From Strigamia acuminata (lineage: Eukaryota; Arthropoda; Chilopoda; Geophilomorpha; Linotaeniidae): a stretch of 64,000 bases of DNA. The notes beneath the pieces were generated by a model. That model was not told where the DNA came from. It ran no database searches and saw nothing but the letters and a program-made list of their open reading frames with translations. Location of the stretch: contig OX442315.1 in NCBI GenBank assembly GCA_949358305.1, positions 32,266,427 through 32,330,426 of the forward strand. The letters are read 5' to 3'. Made by a program: the position numbers and the translations under genes. This document shows positions 1-12,942 of this stretch, piece after piece; the first letter of the stretch is position 1; each line of letters starts with the position of its first letter.

Positions 1-8
1 TTTATCAA

Positions 9-262
9 TATACAGGGTGTTCTAAAAGTATTGTTCCCTCCAAATATTTCCTGAGCAATTGCATCTAGGCCAACTTTGATGAAGCGACCATATAGGAAGT
101 TGGGTGAGAGCAATCCAATGACGTCGTCAAATTTGACCTTCAAGGTCATTTTCACTTGCTAACTTTTAAATCGTTCAAGATACAGCAAAATTTCCAATTA
201 CAAAGTTGTAGAGCACCATCAAATTAGTACTGTACAACTTATCTTAGTTACTCTTAGTTGCT
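9..262 (+). repeat. Dispersed repeat with ACAGGGTGT terminus (left copy)
   Basis: It begins TATACAGGGTGTTC and continues about 250 bp. An inverted, diverged copy lies at about 26098-26358 and ends ...ACACCCTGTATA. Both copies share blocks such as the segment around GGCCAACTTTGATGAAG and the segment TTACAAAGTTGTAGA. No coding potential was seen. Ends of this type are common on dispersed repeats in invertebrate genomes (general knowledge); the family is not identified here. Confidence 0.7.
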
Positions 263-2336
263 CGGACATTTTAATTTTAATATCAGCGCAGGTATCGGTA
301 TCGGCCGATATTCGGTTGCCGATTATCGGTATCAGCGATACTGCAAAATATCGATATCGGTCAAAGTCTAATTTTTACACTTACACAGTTTATTACTTCT
401 TAAAACATAACATACTAGTACATTGCATTGTGTCTTGGGGACCCCCTAGAATTTGCCCGAATGTAGATCCGCCCCTGCGTACAAACGTTATTGAGGACCC
501 AACATGGTATAAAAAGAAACTAAATGGAAGGCTGGTGGCAGATGTTCTTGCCATAAAAAGAGTACCTTTGGTCAGACAGGGATGAGAAACAACTGGGTTT
601 CCCAGTCAACCACATCTAACTACTGGACTGACCAAGTCCAATAATGCGCCGCCATGTTCCTGACATTTTGTATCTTTGACTCTTTATGTCTCCACAAAGC
701 TAAATTCTTTTGAGAAATTCTTTACTTTTATTCTCTATCACTAGATCACAACAAGTACACGTGAGTTCGCTCAATATAAATGGCCCTGGCAAAAACATAG
801 ACACAAACCATACATTGCATCTTTATTTTGTGTGTGCAGTGAGTGCAGCCAAGACTCCAACGGTAAAAGATAAACAATGCTAAAAAATGTCCGGATTATC
901 CGATTAAATGATCACAAATACCGGTATAATACATACATTTCTATGAAAAATAACTGCGTCTTGGATTTCTTAGTAGAAATCCATTATTGAAGAACGATAG
1001 GGCAAAAAAATATGCAAGCACTGTAGCATCTTTCATTTCAATCCTACGGTTACTTTCAGTGGGATTTGGAATCAATATCTCTCAGTGATATGTAAAATGA
1101 TAAGATGATTAGGGTTTGGTTTTTGCTATAAATATTTTATAGACTGCGTGCAGACTTTAAATATGACTTTAAAAAAAATGCTGCATTTGATGTTAATTTA
1201 TTTATTATGTGTATCCAGGGTAGATGTTCAGAAATAAGAGTTTAGGTCAATTGTTTTTGTATTTTCTGAGGCTTTTGCTTTTATTTATACAGTATTTAGT
1301 TGCCTAGCATTGGGTTACTAAGCTTGGTTGTAATTTAGGATGCTTAATTCGGATTATTATAATTGTTTATGTGTTTGCATAATATTTGCCTAACGTAATT
1401 AAAAGATACCTAAGTTTCCATGGCTGAGAGTATTCAGCACTCGACACAATCGCGGGAAAGAATTTACTCATTGCGCATTCTGTTGCAGCTAATTAAAGTT
1501 ACATCAAGAATTTAAGGATTTTAATAGTGAAAACCTCCTACTACTTTTGCTATTTAATTTCATATCTGCACGATGTGCACATGCGGCATGGCATAAAGCC
1601 ACTCGAAACAGCTGCGTCATACATGAATATGAACGGATATCAAATAGCAATAGCAATTTCCTTACTATTTCGGTAGCAAAAAATCCACAATTCACAGAAG
1701 AAATCAAACCTACTTCGATATTCAACAAAAGACTAAATCAAACGGACTCAGTACCTTTGCCTTTGTCAACTGTCAGGAAAAGAAATATTTTTTTTTTACG
1801 ATTTTACATTTTTTCTTAATGAAAAAAATAAGAATGATAATAGAAATAAAAAATTAAGTTGACTAAATCAGTATCGGATCCAATCCCATGCCCATGACAC
1901 TCCATCACGCATCGCGAGACGTGATCCGCGCGGGAAATTCGATCAAAAGGTTCTCGTCAAGATCAGAGCAAACACATCATCAATCTATGCCAAGAACGAA
2001 AATCAAAAACCTGTCAAACGTACTAAAATAGCTTAAACATAATAAAAAAGGAATAAAAATTAATTTTGACAATAATGACACATTAATGTAAAAAGTTTTA
2101 CAAGTAGTAGTTTTGATGAATTAGCAAACTTCGAAAAAAAATTACAGCTATAAAAAAAGAGAGAGACCCATTTGGAGTAGCGCCAAAGTCATTCAATGCT
2201 AAGAAAGACCTTGACCTAATAGTAAAACTAAGCATAAACGCTGATTAACAATCAATTTACTTGTTCCACCACCAGTTCCTAGCAATCTATTCAAAACATT
2301 ACAGCTGGAATTCCAAGAAATAAATAACATGAAAAT
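263..2336. other. Non-coding, AT-rich, no gene seen
   Basis: A short stretch of alternating ATCGG/CCGAT words (about 285-360) resembles a decayed transposon end. Positions 492-593 resemble 27792-27915 (shared GAGGACCCAAC and GGCAGATGTTCTTGC), so they belong to another dispersed repeat. A local GC-rich patch lies near 1880-1950. The short ORFs here have no recognisable features. Confidence 0.6.
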
Positions 2337-2424
2337 AAGTAAATAAATAAATAAATAAAACAATTAATTAAAATAAATAAATTGTAATGAATCGCGTTTC
2401 CAAAGGAGTTAATGGACGTACAAA

Positions 2425-2554
2425 TATAATAAATAAATAAATAAATAAATAAATAAAATAAATAAATAAATAAATAAAATAAATAAATAAATAAATAAAA
2501 TAAATAAATAAATAAATAAATAAATATAATAAATAAATAAATAAATAAATAAAT
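2425..2554. repeat. (AAAT)n microsatellite
   Basis: AAAT/TAAA repeats run for about 130 bp with occasional slips (AAAAT, ATAAT). A shorter tract of the same motif lies at about 2337-2360. On the minus strand this gives a spurious low-complexity Leu/Phe/Ile/Tyr ORF. Confidence 0.95.
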
Positions 2555-4577
2555 GTATTGTCTGCAATAAAATACGAAGTAGAAAACACCTCTTAAGTTT
2601 AAAAGTATTTCTATTTTTGAATCAACCTACCGGTGCACTCAACTGTGTGTTTCTTAAGATGAGATGCTTTAAAAAAAATTCCACTCGAAAAACATTTTTT
2701 TAAACTTACTATAGGTACACTAAATCACTTTAGCATGGTTGATACTTTTTTCTCTTGGGAGGAAACTAGAAAATGAACTCAGCGGTATAAACTGGCTTAA
2801 AGTTTCATCTCTTGATAAAAAATAAATAAAAATAATTCACAATCTTAATATTAATTATTATTAATGGAAATACTGTACACTAATTATATAGTTTCTAATT
2901 AATATCAATGACTAACACAAAAAATCATCAATACAGTGGTTTAAAAGGTGTAAATTCAGAATTGTACACACCAGAATTGTACACAAATGCACTAAAAGTT
3001 GTGTAAAACGACTTTGCACCACTTTTCAATCCCCGCTACTTTAACTTTCCAAGAATGAAGTAAAAAGGTATGCTTAGCTTGTATAGATCTAAAGTCAATA
3101 TTTTCACTAACCTTCCCAGTTCTAAAGATGATGCACAAAAGCTTTTACAATTTACTATAAAAGTTTTCTTTGAAATGACTAAAACCACTATCGATTAATT
3201 CTGAACGCATTATATACGTTATTTTATAATTTTCCTTCCATTTTTAACGCAAAGGTTATCTTTATTCAAATTAATCATCAATTGATGCAGTGTAGACGCA
3301 CCAACCAAAATATTTATTCATCCGAAACAAAAAAGATCAAAGGCGTAGATTAAGTTCACTATTGATTCAAATTTCAGAGCAGACGAAGAAAGAAACGTTC
3401 AAATGCACCTGCACTTGCACTGTATTGAATATTCCCGAATATACTTTTTTTTTCTCCAGCCAAATTCCGTTGGAGCAGCCAATAGATCTAAATGGAAAAA
3501 CATACCAGCTTACTTTTATGAGCTTTTTTCATTTTCTCCAGCACAACATGCTCTGCAGAGTAGCTAAACTTCACTAATAAAGGCGGTGCTTTTTCATTTT
3601 CTTTTTACGTTCAATCCAATACAAACATGCATGCGAAAGTTAACTACAAATTTGCATACATTTAATCTTCCAACCTCGAAACAATTAATCGAATTAATTC
3701 ACGTAAAAAACAAAATGAACTTTTCTTCTTTAACATTTTCTAAACAAATTTAAAAAAAAAAATTTTTTTTTTAAGTATCAAGTTTGACCTAAACAACATA
3801 CCTCAACTCAGCTTTATACCTTTAAGCAACATAAAGTTCTTTTATTTTTTCATTCTCTATTTTTCTCTGAACAAAACCATCCACCAAATTACATCATCAA
3901 CCGACCTTAGGTTGAGCTCAGCCATTAAACTAAACAGACACAAAGAACTAAGAAATACTAAAAACGCTAAAACTTGAAAGAAAAACAAAATAGGATCATT
4001 TATTTAGCCAGAAATAAAACTGACATGAAATATCCAACAAGGTGTCATTAATTAATTTAATTTATTCAACAGATATATCATCTCTAGCAAGTGGCGTAGA
4101 AAGAATAAATATTTCTAATAAATATTCCTCACAAATCTGGTGATGCTCGTCCAATTTTAATTAAAAATAAACCCTCACAAGAAAAATATCGTATTTTATT
4201 TGTGCAGTACTGTGTATAGTCTGCAGTCTCTTCTGACTTTCTGTAGACAAAATGCGTTGGACGTCCACTCGACTGTCATTTAGGCGACACACTTATATCG
4301 GGTACTTGTCAGCTGCCAACATGCACTTGCAAGACGTGTTTTATTTTCTCTAAACTTTACTTCACTTTTACTTCACTACATTCTTTCTTCTCTTACAGTT
4401 CTTTGTCCACTGAGCACAATAGAAACTCATTTAAAGAATTAATTTGAATAACAAATTACGTCCGTTTTCTAAACAGTTGGCAATTAATGTAATGTATTTG
4501 CCTCGTCTGTGGCCAAAGTTAAAATTGCTGCCAAGAAGCCAGAAACAATGTAAAAGTTTATTTTTTAATTTTTAAAC
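2555..4577. other. Non-coding, AT-rich, nothing recognised
   Basis: Low-complexity AT-rich DNA with A/T runs (for example about 3750-3772). I see no gene, no clear transposon ends and no RNA gene. Confidence 0.55.
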
Positions 4578-5415
4578 CTAGGACGATCAGTACAGGACTT
4601 CACATCCGCCATTTTTTTAAAATCCAAGTTGTCTCGCATTGTTAAAACTTTTTGCCGGCAAATGGCGGACAACTGACATCCCGCATTTACATTTTTGGCG
4701 GAGTTATAACTATCATTCAATTTTATTTAACGTTTGATTTAAAAATAATGCTTGAAAATTATTTATTGTATTCTTAGATATTATAGAGTTTGCGGGATGC
4801 ATTTTTCCCTTACAGTTAAAGACTATACGGTAGAAAAATAGTGTAAGGGAAAAATGATAAATTAAGGTTTTGTGGGCTACACTTTTCCCTTATCACTACA
4901 CTATTTCAGCCAACTACTGACAGTTAGCAATTTTGGGCCTAAAAATTCAATTTGGGGGTGTAAATGTGCAAATTTCTGCATAAAATTCCATTATTATGCC
5001 TATAAAGTATGGTTTTGGGCCTAAAATTCAATTTTGGGCCTCAACTTTTCATTCAATCTACGTACCTTTGACTGTTGTGTTTGATCGGGACAACAAAATA
5101 ATCGCCATTTGCAATGGGCAGAGCTAACAATTTAGTGTTCTCAATTCTGATTGGCTGCGCTATATTTTAATTTAGTGTTGAAAACGATACACTAAAGATT
5201 TTTCCCTTACGACATGGCACTAAAATAGTGTATCGTGGAGCAAAATAAGGGAAAAATGCATCCCGCAAACTCTCTATTTATTTCCACACTGTTTATTTTA
5301 ACACTATTTTCCTTGATTTTAACCACCAAATATTAAATATTCACGGTTTTATGTTTACAACGCCGTGTGGCCTTAAATTATGCTAGATGTGAAGTCTTGT
5401 AGTTGATCGTCCTAG
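4578..5415. mobile_element. Outer MITE, interrupted by a second MITE
   Basis: The termini are inverted repeats of about 33 bp: CTAGGACGATCA... on the left and ...TGATCGTCCTAG on the right, followed inward by the shared word GACTTCACAT. Without the inner insertion (4786-5272) the element is about 350 bp. The flanks TTTAAAC and CTTAAAC suggest an imperfect hAT-like target duplication. It has no coding capacity, so it is non-autonomous. Confidence 0.75.
4786..5272. mobile_element. Inner MITE (GAGTTTGCGGGATG termini)
   Basis: The inverted ends read GAGTTTGCGGGATGCATTTT on the left and the complement on the right, each followed by a TTCCCTTA/TAAGGGAA block. It has no ORF. It sits inside the element at 4578-5415 and so inserted later. 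A truncated relative is at 11623-11938. Repeated phrases of the type TTTTGGGCCTAAAATTC occur in its middle. Confidence 0.85.
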
Positions 5416-7037
5416 CTTAAACGAAAAATATATTAGCAAAACATAGTTTGATACCACGTGACAGCCGCAAATGCTCCAAATGTAGACATCAGCTGAAAAG
5501 CGTACAACTTTTTTTCATTTTCCGGCAAAGAAAAAGACACCGACGTCTCGAGTTGCAATTCCTTTTATGTGGTTTCGCCAACTTGAGCGACCAGCTGAAT
5601 CCGACATATGTCGAAACGCTTGATGTACGCACGACACTCAAGGGAAATAGTAAACCCAAAAACCTTGCAAAATACTTATCTCCCTTATAACTTTATCGCG
5701 TTTCTTGTCGAAAATTAAATTCCTTTTTAAATGTCATTTTATATTTCACCTTGACGATACTGACGCCACTTTTCCCCAGAATTGAACCACGAGTAGCGAT
5801 ACGAGAGCTGTCACGAATAAAAACTAATGACCCCATCTCACCTCTTTATCTCGCTCGTATGACATCAGACTCCGTTCACGCGTTTGACATTTTCATCATC
5901 GCTTCCTCCCTTTCCTTCCATTCCGTCCTCACCCAGATTCCAACTTCGGTAAACAGAACAGACGTGGCAAAATGCGAGGTCTGTAATCCCATTGTGAACG
6001 AATCGACGCCCGTCAAACTAAAAACATCCACATTTCACTTATCTGACAAAATAACAGGCCAATTAGGCCCTGATTCAATCACTCAGTCATGCTTTTACAA
6101 TATATCAACTTGAAGAAAGCAACCAGGGATAGGAAATCCAATATATCTTGCATTATACTCACATTTTAAGCTCGCGTGTATGGAAATAACTGAAAACGCC
6201 AAAAACAAATTACGCCCAATAATTATAATTGAATTTTTATCTCGTTTGGGTTGTCTATACAACTAAAGCGGTATTTTATTTTAGTCTAATTATTAGCTTT
6301 TAGCCCTTAAAAATCCAATTGGCATGTTCTTCCGGATGCAATTTGTTAGAGAATAATAAATTGCCGAGCTAGTAGGCATTAGAAATATTGACATGTAAAA
6401 GTACGTCAACTACGAGTAGCGTGAAAAGCTTTTCAGTTTCCATCTTTGCGCCATCTGCCAACGTAAGCTTAAAATGATGGCAGCAGCAAAAGGTCAAAAT
6501 CAATGAAACAAAAAATAAAATAGCTGAAAAGAGTTCAAATGTGGTGAATGTAACCTAATTAGTGTATGGCATTAGTTGCGCTCACATCAACAAGGTTAAA
6601 TGCAAGCACCTATTAAATCAGACAAAAGTTAAATTGCTCTCAACTTTTTAAACAACAGTGTTTAGCCTTTCAGCACATACATAATTTTAACAGTTTATAC
6701 CTCATAGTAAGATTACACCTTTAAAGGGAATGTGTGTATACTGTATGTATAAATAGTTAAGTTTGCTTAAATAAAGCTTGCAAAATTATACAGAGTTTTC
6801 TTCACATCGCATAGCATCGCATCAGTCGTTCTTAAATAATGAAAATATTTACCCTCTTGACAATAGAGAGGCTTTGGTGTTTTTGGAGTCTAATAACTTT
6901 TCTTGCGGCAACCGTAAATGTATTTGACAACAAACGAATTGCTGTATAAATATTAAATATCTTATCACAGCATGCTCAGTTGTGTAGTTAACAACCAGAT
7001 AACATTTTTGTAATGACAAAATCTTTTACAAAAACAT
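5416..7037. other. Non-coding, no supported gene
   Basis: Two open frames (5448-5690 and 5751-6113, plus strand) show no domain, no conserved-looking composition and no promoter or poly(A) context, so they are not called as genes. The rest is AT-rich and unremarkable. Confidence 0.5.
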
Positions 7038-7460
7038 AGGTGTAAAATGTAAAATTGCACTTTTACCGATGTAAAATGTAAAATTGCACTTTTACTGATA
7101 TAAAATATAAAATTGCATTTCAACAGGTGTAAAGTGTAAAATGTAAATTACACTTTTACAGGTGTAAAATGTAAAATGTAAAATTGCACTTATACAGGTG
7201 TAAAGTGTAAAATGTAAAATTACACTTTTACAGGTGTAAAATTTAAAATTGCAATTATACAGGTGTAAAATGTAAAATTGCAATTATACAGGTGTAAAAT
7301 GTAAAATTGCACTTTTACAGGTGTAAAATGTAAATTTGCACTTTTACAGGTGTAAAATATAAAATGTAAAATTGCACTTTTACAGGTGTAAAATGTAAAA
7401 TTGCACTTTTACAGGTGTAAAATATAAAATGTAAAATTGCACTTTTACAAGTGTAAAATG
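7038..7460. repeat. 29-bp minisatellite, about 13 units, hairpin-forming
   Basis: The unit is close to AGGTGTAAAATGTAAAATT followed by GCACTTTTAC. Some units carry an extra ATGTAAA-type insertion or substitutions. Each unit contains TGTAAAA, a TTGCAC spacer and TTTTACA, so it can fold into a 7-bp hairpin. A minus-strand ORF through it is a by-product of the repeat. Confidence 0.95.
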
Positions 7461-8331
7461 TTTCCTCTATGGATGTGAATTTAAATAGGAAATTTAACTA
7501 AAACATGACGCACAATATCAATTATTTAAACAGACAAAATGTTCTTATTTCTTGTATCTTTTATTTAATGTTGTGACTTAATTTCTACACCATCATCAAC
7601 CATCCTCATCACGAGTCTTAACTCTCAATGACCACAATTTGACCTAAACACACAGTCAGTGATTCTGAATGACAACCCATAAAAAAAAGTTTGCAACCTT
7701 TATGAAAACACGTTTTGGTAGATTTCCTAAAAATGTAGTATAAAAGAAAATATACTTTGTCCAATAACTAAGTGGTTAACCCATTCGCCTTTCACTTCAA
7801 AAATATTGCATCATCAACTATAATAGAAGCAATATCCTTTCCAGCTGGAAAAAATCCAAAAGCAGTCTACCTCCCCGGAGGATGGTAAAATCCATCGTTG
7901 TGTCCACCATCACCTCAACAACTTTTGAAAAACTAAATGGATAAAACCCTATACCCCGTTTGATAATTCTCTCATAGAATAAAATTAAAATCACGAATCT
8001 AAAACATCACAAGAGAATCACCATCTGCTTTTCTTTATCTTTATTTACTTCTCCGTATTGCTCCGGAGGAATTAATTCTAAATTAAATCCACAAGGGTCA
8101 ATAACCGGTGTCCATTTTAGGTTGTTACAGCCACTTAAGGAGCTCCTCCATCTCGTCCAGTTTTTCAATCACAAAAAGTCATGTTTATTGATTGATGAAG
8201 CAAACACAAACAAGTCATGCTATTCATCTATCAATATGGCAAAACATTTCCATTATCGTGTTTTAATTCTGTTTGTATTTATTCCGAATAAATTATTAGT
8301 GATACGGAGTATTTTATTATACTTATCTATA
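7461..8331. other. Non-coding, AT-rich
   Basis: No gene or RNA seen. The plus-strand ORF at 8122-8400 runs into the MITE at 8332 and is not convincing. Confidence 0.5.
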
Positions 8332-8753
8332 CTCGAGTTGCACTCAAAAAGGCACCTCACAATGTGTACTCCCATTGGTCGAGCCAGTTTACTGGTGTAG
8401 TGATCCGGAAAAGTAGACCCAAACACCAGAATTGCATTACAATGTACAGACATTGTAATCGATTGCCTAGGCAACGGCCTAAAATTCAAACTTCCAGACG
8501 ATGTAAGCAATAAACACAACAAACATGAGTTTGACATTTTTTAATGTGTGAAACTTCATTTTAATGATGGAAATAACATTTTTTATTAAATAAAATCAAA
8601 ATAACATAAACTAAATTAGTCATAACAATCACAACAATAAATAAAAAACAAAACTACTTCTCCTAGTAGTAGTATACAGTCTGGAGTTAGTAGTAAACTG
8701 GCTCGACCAATGGGAGTACACATTGTGAGATGCCTTTTTGAGTGCAACTCGAG
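8332..8753. mobile_element. 422-bp MITE, copy 1 (CTCGAGTTGCACTC family)
   Basis: It has inverted ends of about 62 bp starting CTCGAGTTGCACTCAAAAAG and is flanked by TA on both sides (8330-8331 and 8754-8755), as expected for a TA target duplication. It carries no transposase. Three other copies of the same length are at 16866, 22226 and 22982. The TA duplication suggests mobilisation by a Tc1/mariner-type transposase; this is inference. Confidence 0.93.
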
Positions 8754-10293
8754 TACAGTATTTATTTTACCCATAGACATTATTAACCATTTTATTTCAG
8801 AGACTAAGTCTATTAACAGCATCGCAACAGTGAAATAACCCGAATCACTGCACCATGCATTAAAAGACATTGTAAATCAATATGTTGCAACAAGGAAAAG
8901 GATCACTTTAAGTTATAAAAATTGTCAAAGTTGAATTTATTCTCCCTTTTGGAAAGCCTCGTCATTCCATATTTCATCCAGAAGTCTTACGCAAACTTGA
9001 CTGCAAGGAATAGCAAAACAAATATTTACACAATACTTTTACAACTTCGGTAAACTCCAACATTATACAATAACATTGAAATGTTTTTCCACAAGAAAAG
9101 TATAATTTTGCAGTAAATGCATTTAATTGTGTCGCTCAGGGAATTCCAGCAAAATTCCAAGAACAAAAAATAAATCAAAATGGCTCTCATCGTTTTTCAC
9201 TTTGTAGTAATAAAAATTTTCTCATTTTCCTTGGTAAATATGAGGAAAATCTTCTAACGACCGCAGTACATTGCGAGATATCACCAGCCCACTACATAGC
9301 AAATTCTTATTGTTTATTCGGAGAAAACTTAAGCGTCCTTTTAGATTGTCTGCAGGAAACCATAAGCAGAAACGCGACGATTTCACTGAAATATTTACTC
9401 TACAGTTATCAGTTTATTCAGGCGCTTCCTTTGGCCGTTACAAATTTGGAGCGACTCCAAATGTAGTCCAAAGTTTACCATATTCGAGTTTAGTTTTCGC
9501 ATTTCTCACGTATATTCATGGAAATTTGCAAAATTCTCCGCTTACATCAAAACGTTTGCACTCAGCTAGAACTAAAACCAATTGACGTCACGCAAACACC
9601 ATCTAACACGTAATAAATGTAAAAGGATAATCAATCTTCATCAATAAACCCACTATCATCTCTTATAGATGCCATTTTGGAAGCAAACATGTTGATTTTT
9701 TTGTGAAACTCTAAAAAAGATGATGGCCATAACTTTCTAAACCTAAATCTTTAATTTTAAATAATTCTTTTCTCATCATCACTTAAATATTAATTAAATC
9801 ACCTTCTACACCCCGCATCTTTAAACATAAAAATCAATACAGAAATTCAAGCAACAGTGAAATTACTTGTGATACAGCAATCATTTGTACACGTTTCAGA
9901 ATACATAATTAATTAACCTCTCATTTGTAATTCTCTAAACGTCAACTTCATCTGACTGCTAATCTTTTTACCAATTAAAATAAACAATAAAAAGAAGAAC
10001 ACTAAACACTAAAAGAAATGCTTTTCTTGTCAGCTATATTTCCTTAATGATAAATAGACATACAATATGTGTGTCTTAACCTGCTGCAGTCCTTAATGCT
10101 TCCCATGTTTCACCCAGAAATCTCAAGAAAAACTAAAAGGAATTTCAAAACAAAAATTTCCACAATCTCTTTACAACTGCAACAACATTGAAACATTTTA
10201 ATAAAAGAAGAAGATGTTTTTGCCTCGGTTTTTGCCCTAGTTACAACAGAGATATAGACATTCTTACAAATTTTGAGAAAATTGAGTTGTCAG
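8754..10293. other. Non-coding; contains half of a diverged local duplication
   Basis: Positions about 8960-9085 resemble 10105-10195 (for example CACAATACTTTTACAACT versus CACAATCTCTTTACAACT, each followed by CAACATTGAAA). Nothing else was identified. The ORF at 9271-9585 lacks recognisable features. Confidence 0.45.
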
Positions 10294-10888
10294 CTAGGGT
10301 TTCTTTACTGGTATTTACCGGTATCAAAAACCGGTATTTTTAAAGAAAATACCGTCTTTAGTTTGGTATTGGTACCGGTTTCTTTCTTTCCCATCCTTGC
10401 CCCCAATACAATGTACTATTTCAATGCAATAAAGTCTGCATAAATTCCTTGTGGTGTTAATACACCACACTTCCGTTAGTGGTAGCTGCGATAGTGACAT
10501 TTATAACGCTTTGAATGGCATTTTTTTAAAAATAAAAATGCAAAGTTATCGATTTTTTCACTTAAAATTGAGAATTTATCAAATTTCTTAACTCAAAAAT
10601 CTTATAAACGCTCAATTTATCAATTAAAAAAATTTCAATTTCAACTAATAAAACCAACACCTGATAATGTTCATCAAACATTCATCAAACTGCTACAACC
10701 CAATCAAAATAATATTTTTAAAAAAATAAACAAAAATTACAATTAAAACATTACGATTAAAATAAACTATTTAACAGTGTAGTGATTTTATTTTACTTTA
10801 TTACCTAAAAATACCGGTTTACCGGTTTTTTTAATATTGAATACCAAAATACCGGTTTTACCAAAAATCCCGGTTTGAAAAAACCCTA
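10294..10888. mobile_element. hAT-like non-autonomous element, about 595 bp
   Basis: The ends are CTAGGGTTTCTTT... and ...AAAAAACCCTA, each followed inward by clusters of ACCGGTA/TACCGGT. The flanking 8-mers GTTGTCAG (10286-10293) and GTTGTCAC (10889-10896) match at 7 of 8 positions, the target-duplication length expected for hAT elements. No transposase ORF is present. Confidence 0.75.
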
Positions 10889-11622
10889 GTTGTCACAGAA
10901 AGCAACCGGTAGTAATTTTTAGAAAACCCACTCATTCTAATCAAATACCTCAATTTCCACTCTTTCCAAGCCCATCTTCGACAAAATCCGTGCTACTTCC
11001 TTCCTTAACAAAAAGATACAGTACACTCTTGCACTCAATCCGCTGCCACTCTCTCCAATGAACTAACCAACATTTTCCAAGCCCATGCGACTAACCAATA
11101 TTCCTCCTGCACTTTCTCCTTACTCGAAAACTCCCAAACTTAAACTTACTACCACCATCCTCCTACTTTCTCCTTCCTTTCACCAACAACATCTTAGTAT
11201 CGATTTGCCCAGAAAAAAACTTTACGAAACCCCAGATGGACAAATCTTTCTTTGATTCCATCATTTATCGATAGAAAATGCCTTAATAATTTGTTGATGG
11301 TCAATCCGTCAAAATATTTCAAGGGATTTACAGGCGTAATTGATGGATTTCTAAATCAATTTTTTGCCAATTACAAAACCTTCAATCTGTGTGATATCCA
11401 TAAAATCCCCTCGCACAATTCTATATTGGCTTCACTAAACGGTGAGACCCCCTCTACACAACTTCTTCCTTTTCTGCTGCTGACAACTCCATAGTTACTG
11501 GCCACCTGTGTGGATTGGTTAAACCCCAAACTCCTCCATCATGTGCCTGTCCTCTTCCAATGTGGAAATACAGAAAAATCCCATTAACACTGAACTCTTA
11601 TTGCCAATTCTTCCTTAATAGA
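10889..11622. other. Non-coding, pyrimidine-rich plus strand
   Basis: Positions 10920-11220 are rich in CTTTCC, CTCC and ACC words on the plus strand. There is no convincing ORF; the 80-codon frame at 11252-11494 has no features. Confidence 0.4.
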
Positions 11623-11938
11623 GAGTTTGCGGGATGAATTTTTCCCTTACAGTTAAAAACTATACGGTATAAAAATAGTGTAAGGGAAAAATGATAAATT
11701 AAGTTTTTGCGGGCTGCACTTTTTCCTTATCACTACACTATTTCAGTCAACTACTGACAGTTAGTAATTTTGGGCCTAAAAATTCAATTTGGGGGCGTAA
11801 ATGTGCAAGTTTCTGCATAAAATTCCATTATTATGCCTATAAAGTATGGTTTTGGGCCTAAAATTCAATTTTGGGCCTCACTTATCATTCAATCTACGTA
11901 CCTATAACTGTGATGTGTTTGATCGGGACAACAAAATA
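11623..11938. mobile_element. Truncated copy of the inner MITE
   Basis: It starts GAGTTTGCGGGATGAATTTT and follows the sequence of 4786-5100 closely, then loses similarity after CAACAAAATA. The right terminus is missing. Confidence 0.9.
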
Positions 11939-12942
11939 TAATAATGGGTTTTTTCATAGAGGGGGGGGGGGGAGGGGGCAACGAATGTTTCAATCACGTG
12001 ATCATGTCACCTGACCTCATTTTTCCAAAGGTTTATTAAACTAACTATTGGTGGATATTAGCAAATGTGATTTAGTATAGAAACAAGAACTGAAGAGTTT
12101 CGACATAGATTAAACTTTTTCCTGTTTGGATTTTGTTCGACTCTCCAATTTTCAGGAAGCAAAGAAAACTGATGAAAAAGATGTCGAGGAATAAAAAGAT
12201 TTACTGGGATCAACTGGAGATAAAGATAGACGAGAGTATAATACTTATACGGCGATGGGGGGGGGGGGGGGGGAAGCCATCTTTAATAAGATTTCACACC
12301 AAGGTAGTTTAAAGTCCCAAATTACTTTGAACAAACTCGTGAATTTTGATGGAAAAATAATGAGTAGGCAAAGTAGCACACATAATGAGCCCGTTTCTAT
12401 GTAAACAAAATGGCAGGTAGTAAAAACTCATGCGCAGTTATTTCAATCTTGATGAAAAACAGGAAGGGATTTAAGCAAAACATCAAATAACATTAAACTC
12501 AATTTAACATTTATTGCATATTTCTTAGCCTACTTTTCACCGTGCAAGTTGCACTTTATGATCAAGAAAATGAATAAATTCAACGATTTAAGTAAGTTGT
12601 GTTAATTAGATTGAAATAAAAGGAAAGATAGATTTATAAGTGACAAATTATACTTTTCTGGTAGAAATATCGCGAGTTTATTATATCATAAACAATAACT
12701 GGATTATCCTTCTCTCAATTTATGGCATTAATTAATAGCACTTTACAAAATAATGAAAAGCAACCAAAAATTCAAGTCCACACTCCTACAGACGTGAATT
12801 GAATTTACAAACAAAATGGACGATTGAAAAGTTTCAATCATCCCTACACTACGTGATTGGCTGATGGGATTTACTCAAGATGGCAGTCAAGTTTAAATAG
12901 ACCAGCAGGCAGTTGAAATTGAAATAGAAAATATTTAATCAA

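Noticed and set aside
5751-6113. 120-codon plus-strand ORF as a gene
   Set aside because: No domain, no promoter or poly(A) context, and composition typical of chance frames.
6839-6952. Short ORF with a signal-peptide-like start (MKIFTLL...)
   Set aside because: Only 37 codons, with no downstream mature region and no supporting promoter spacing.
7038-7460. CRISPR-like regular repeats
   Set aside because: The repeats abut without unique spacers and vary in length; this is a eukaryotic minisatellite.
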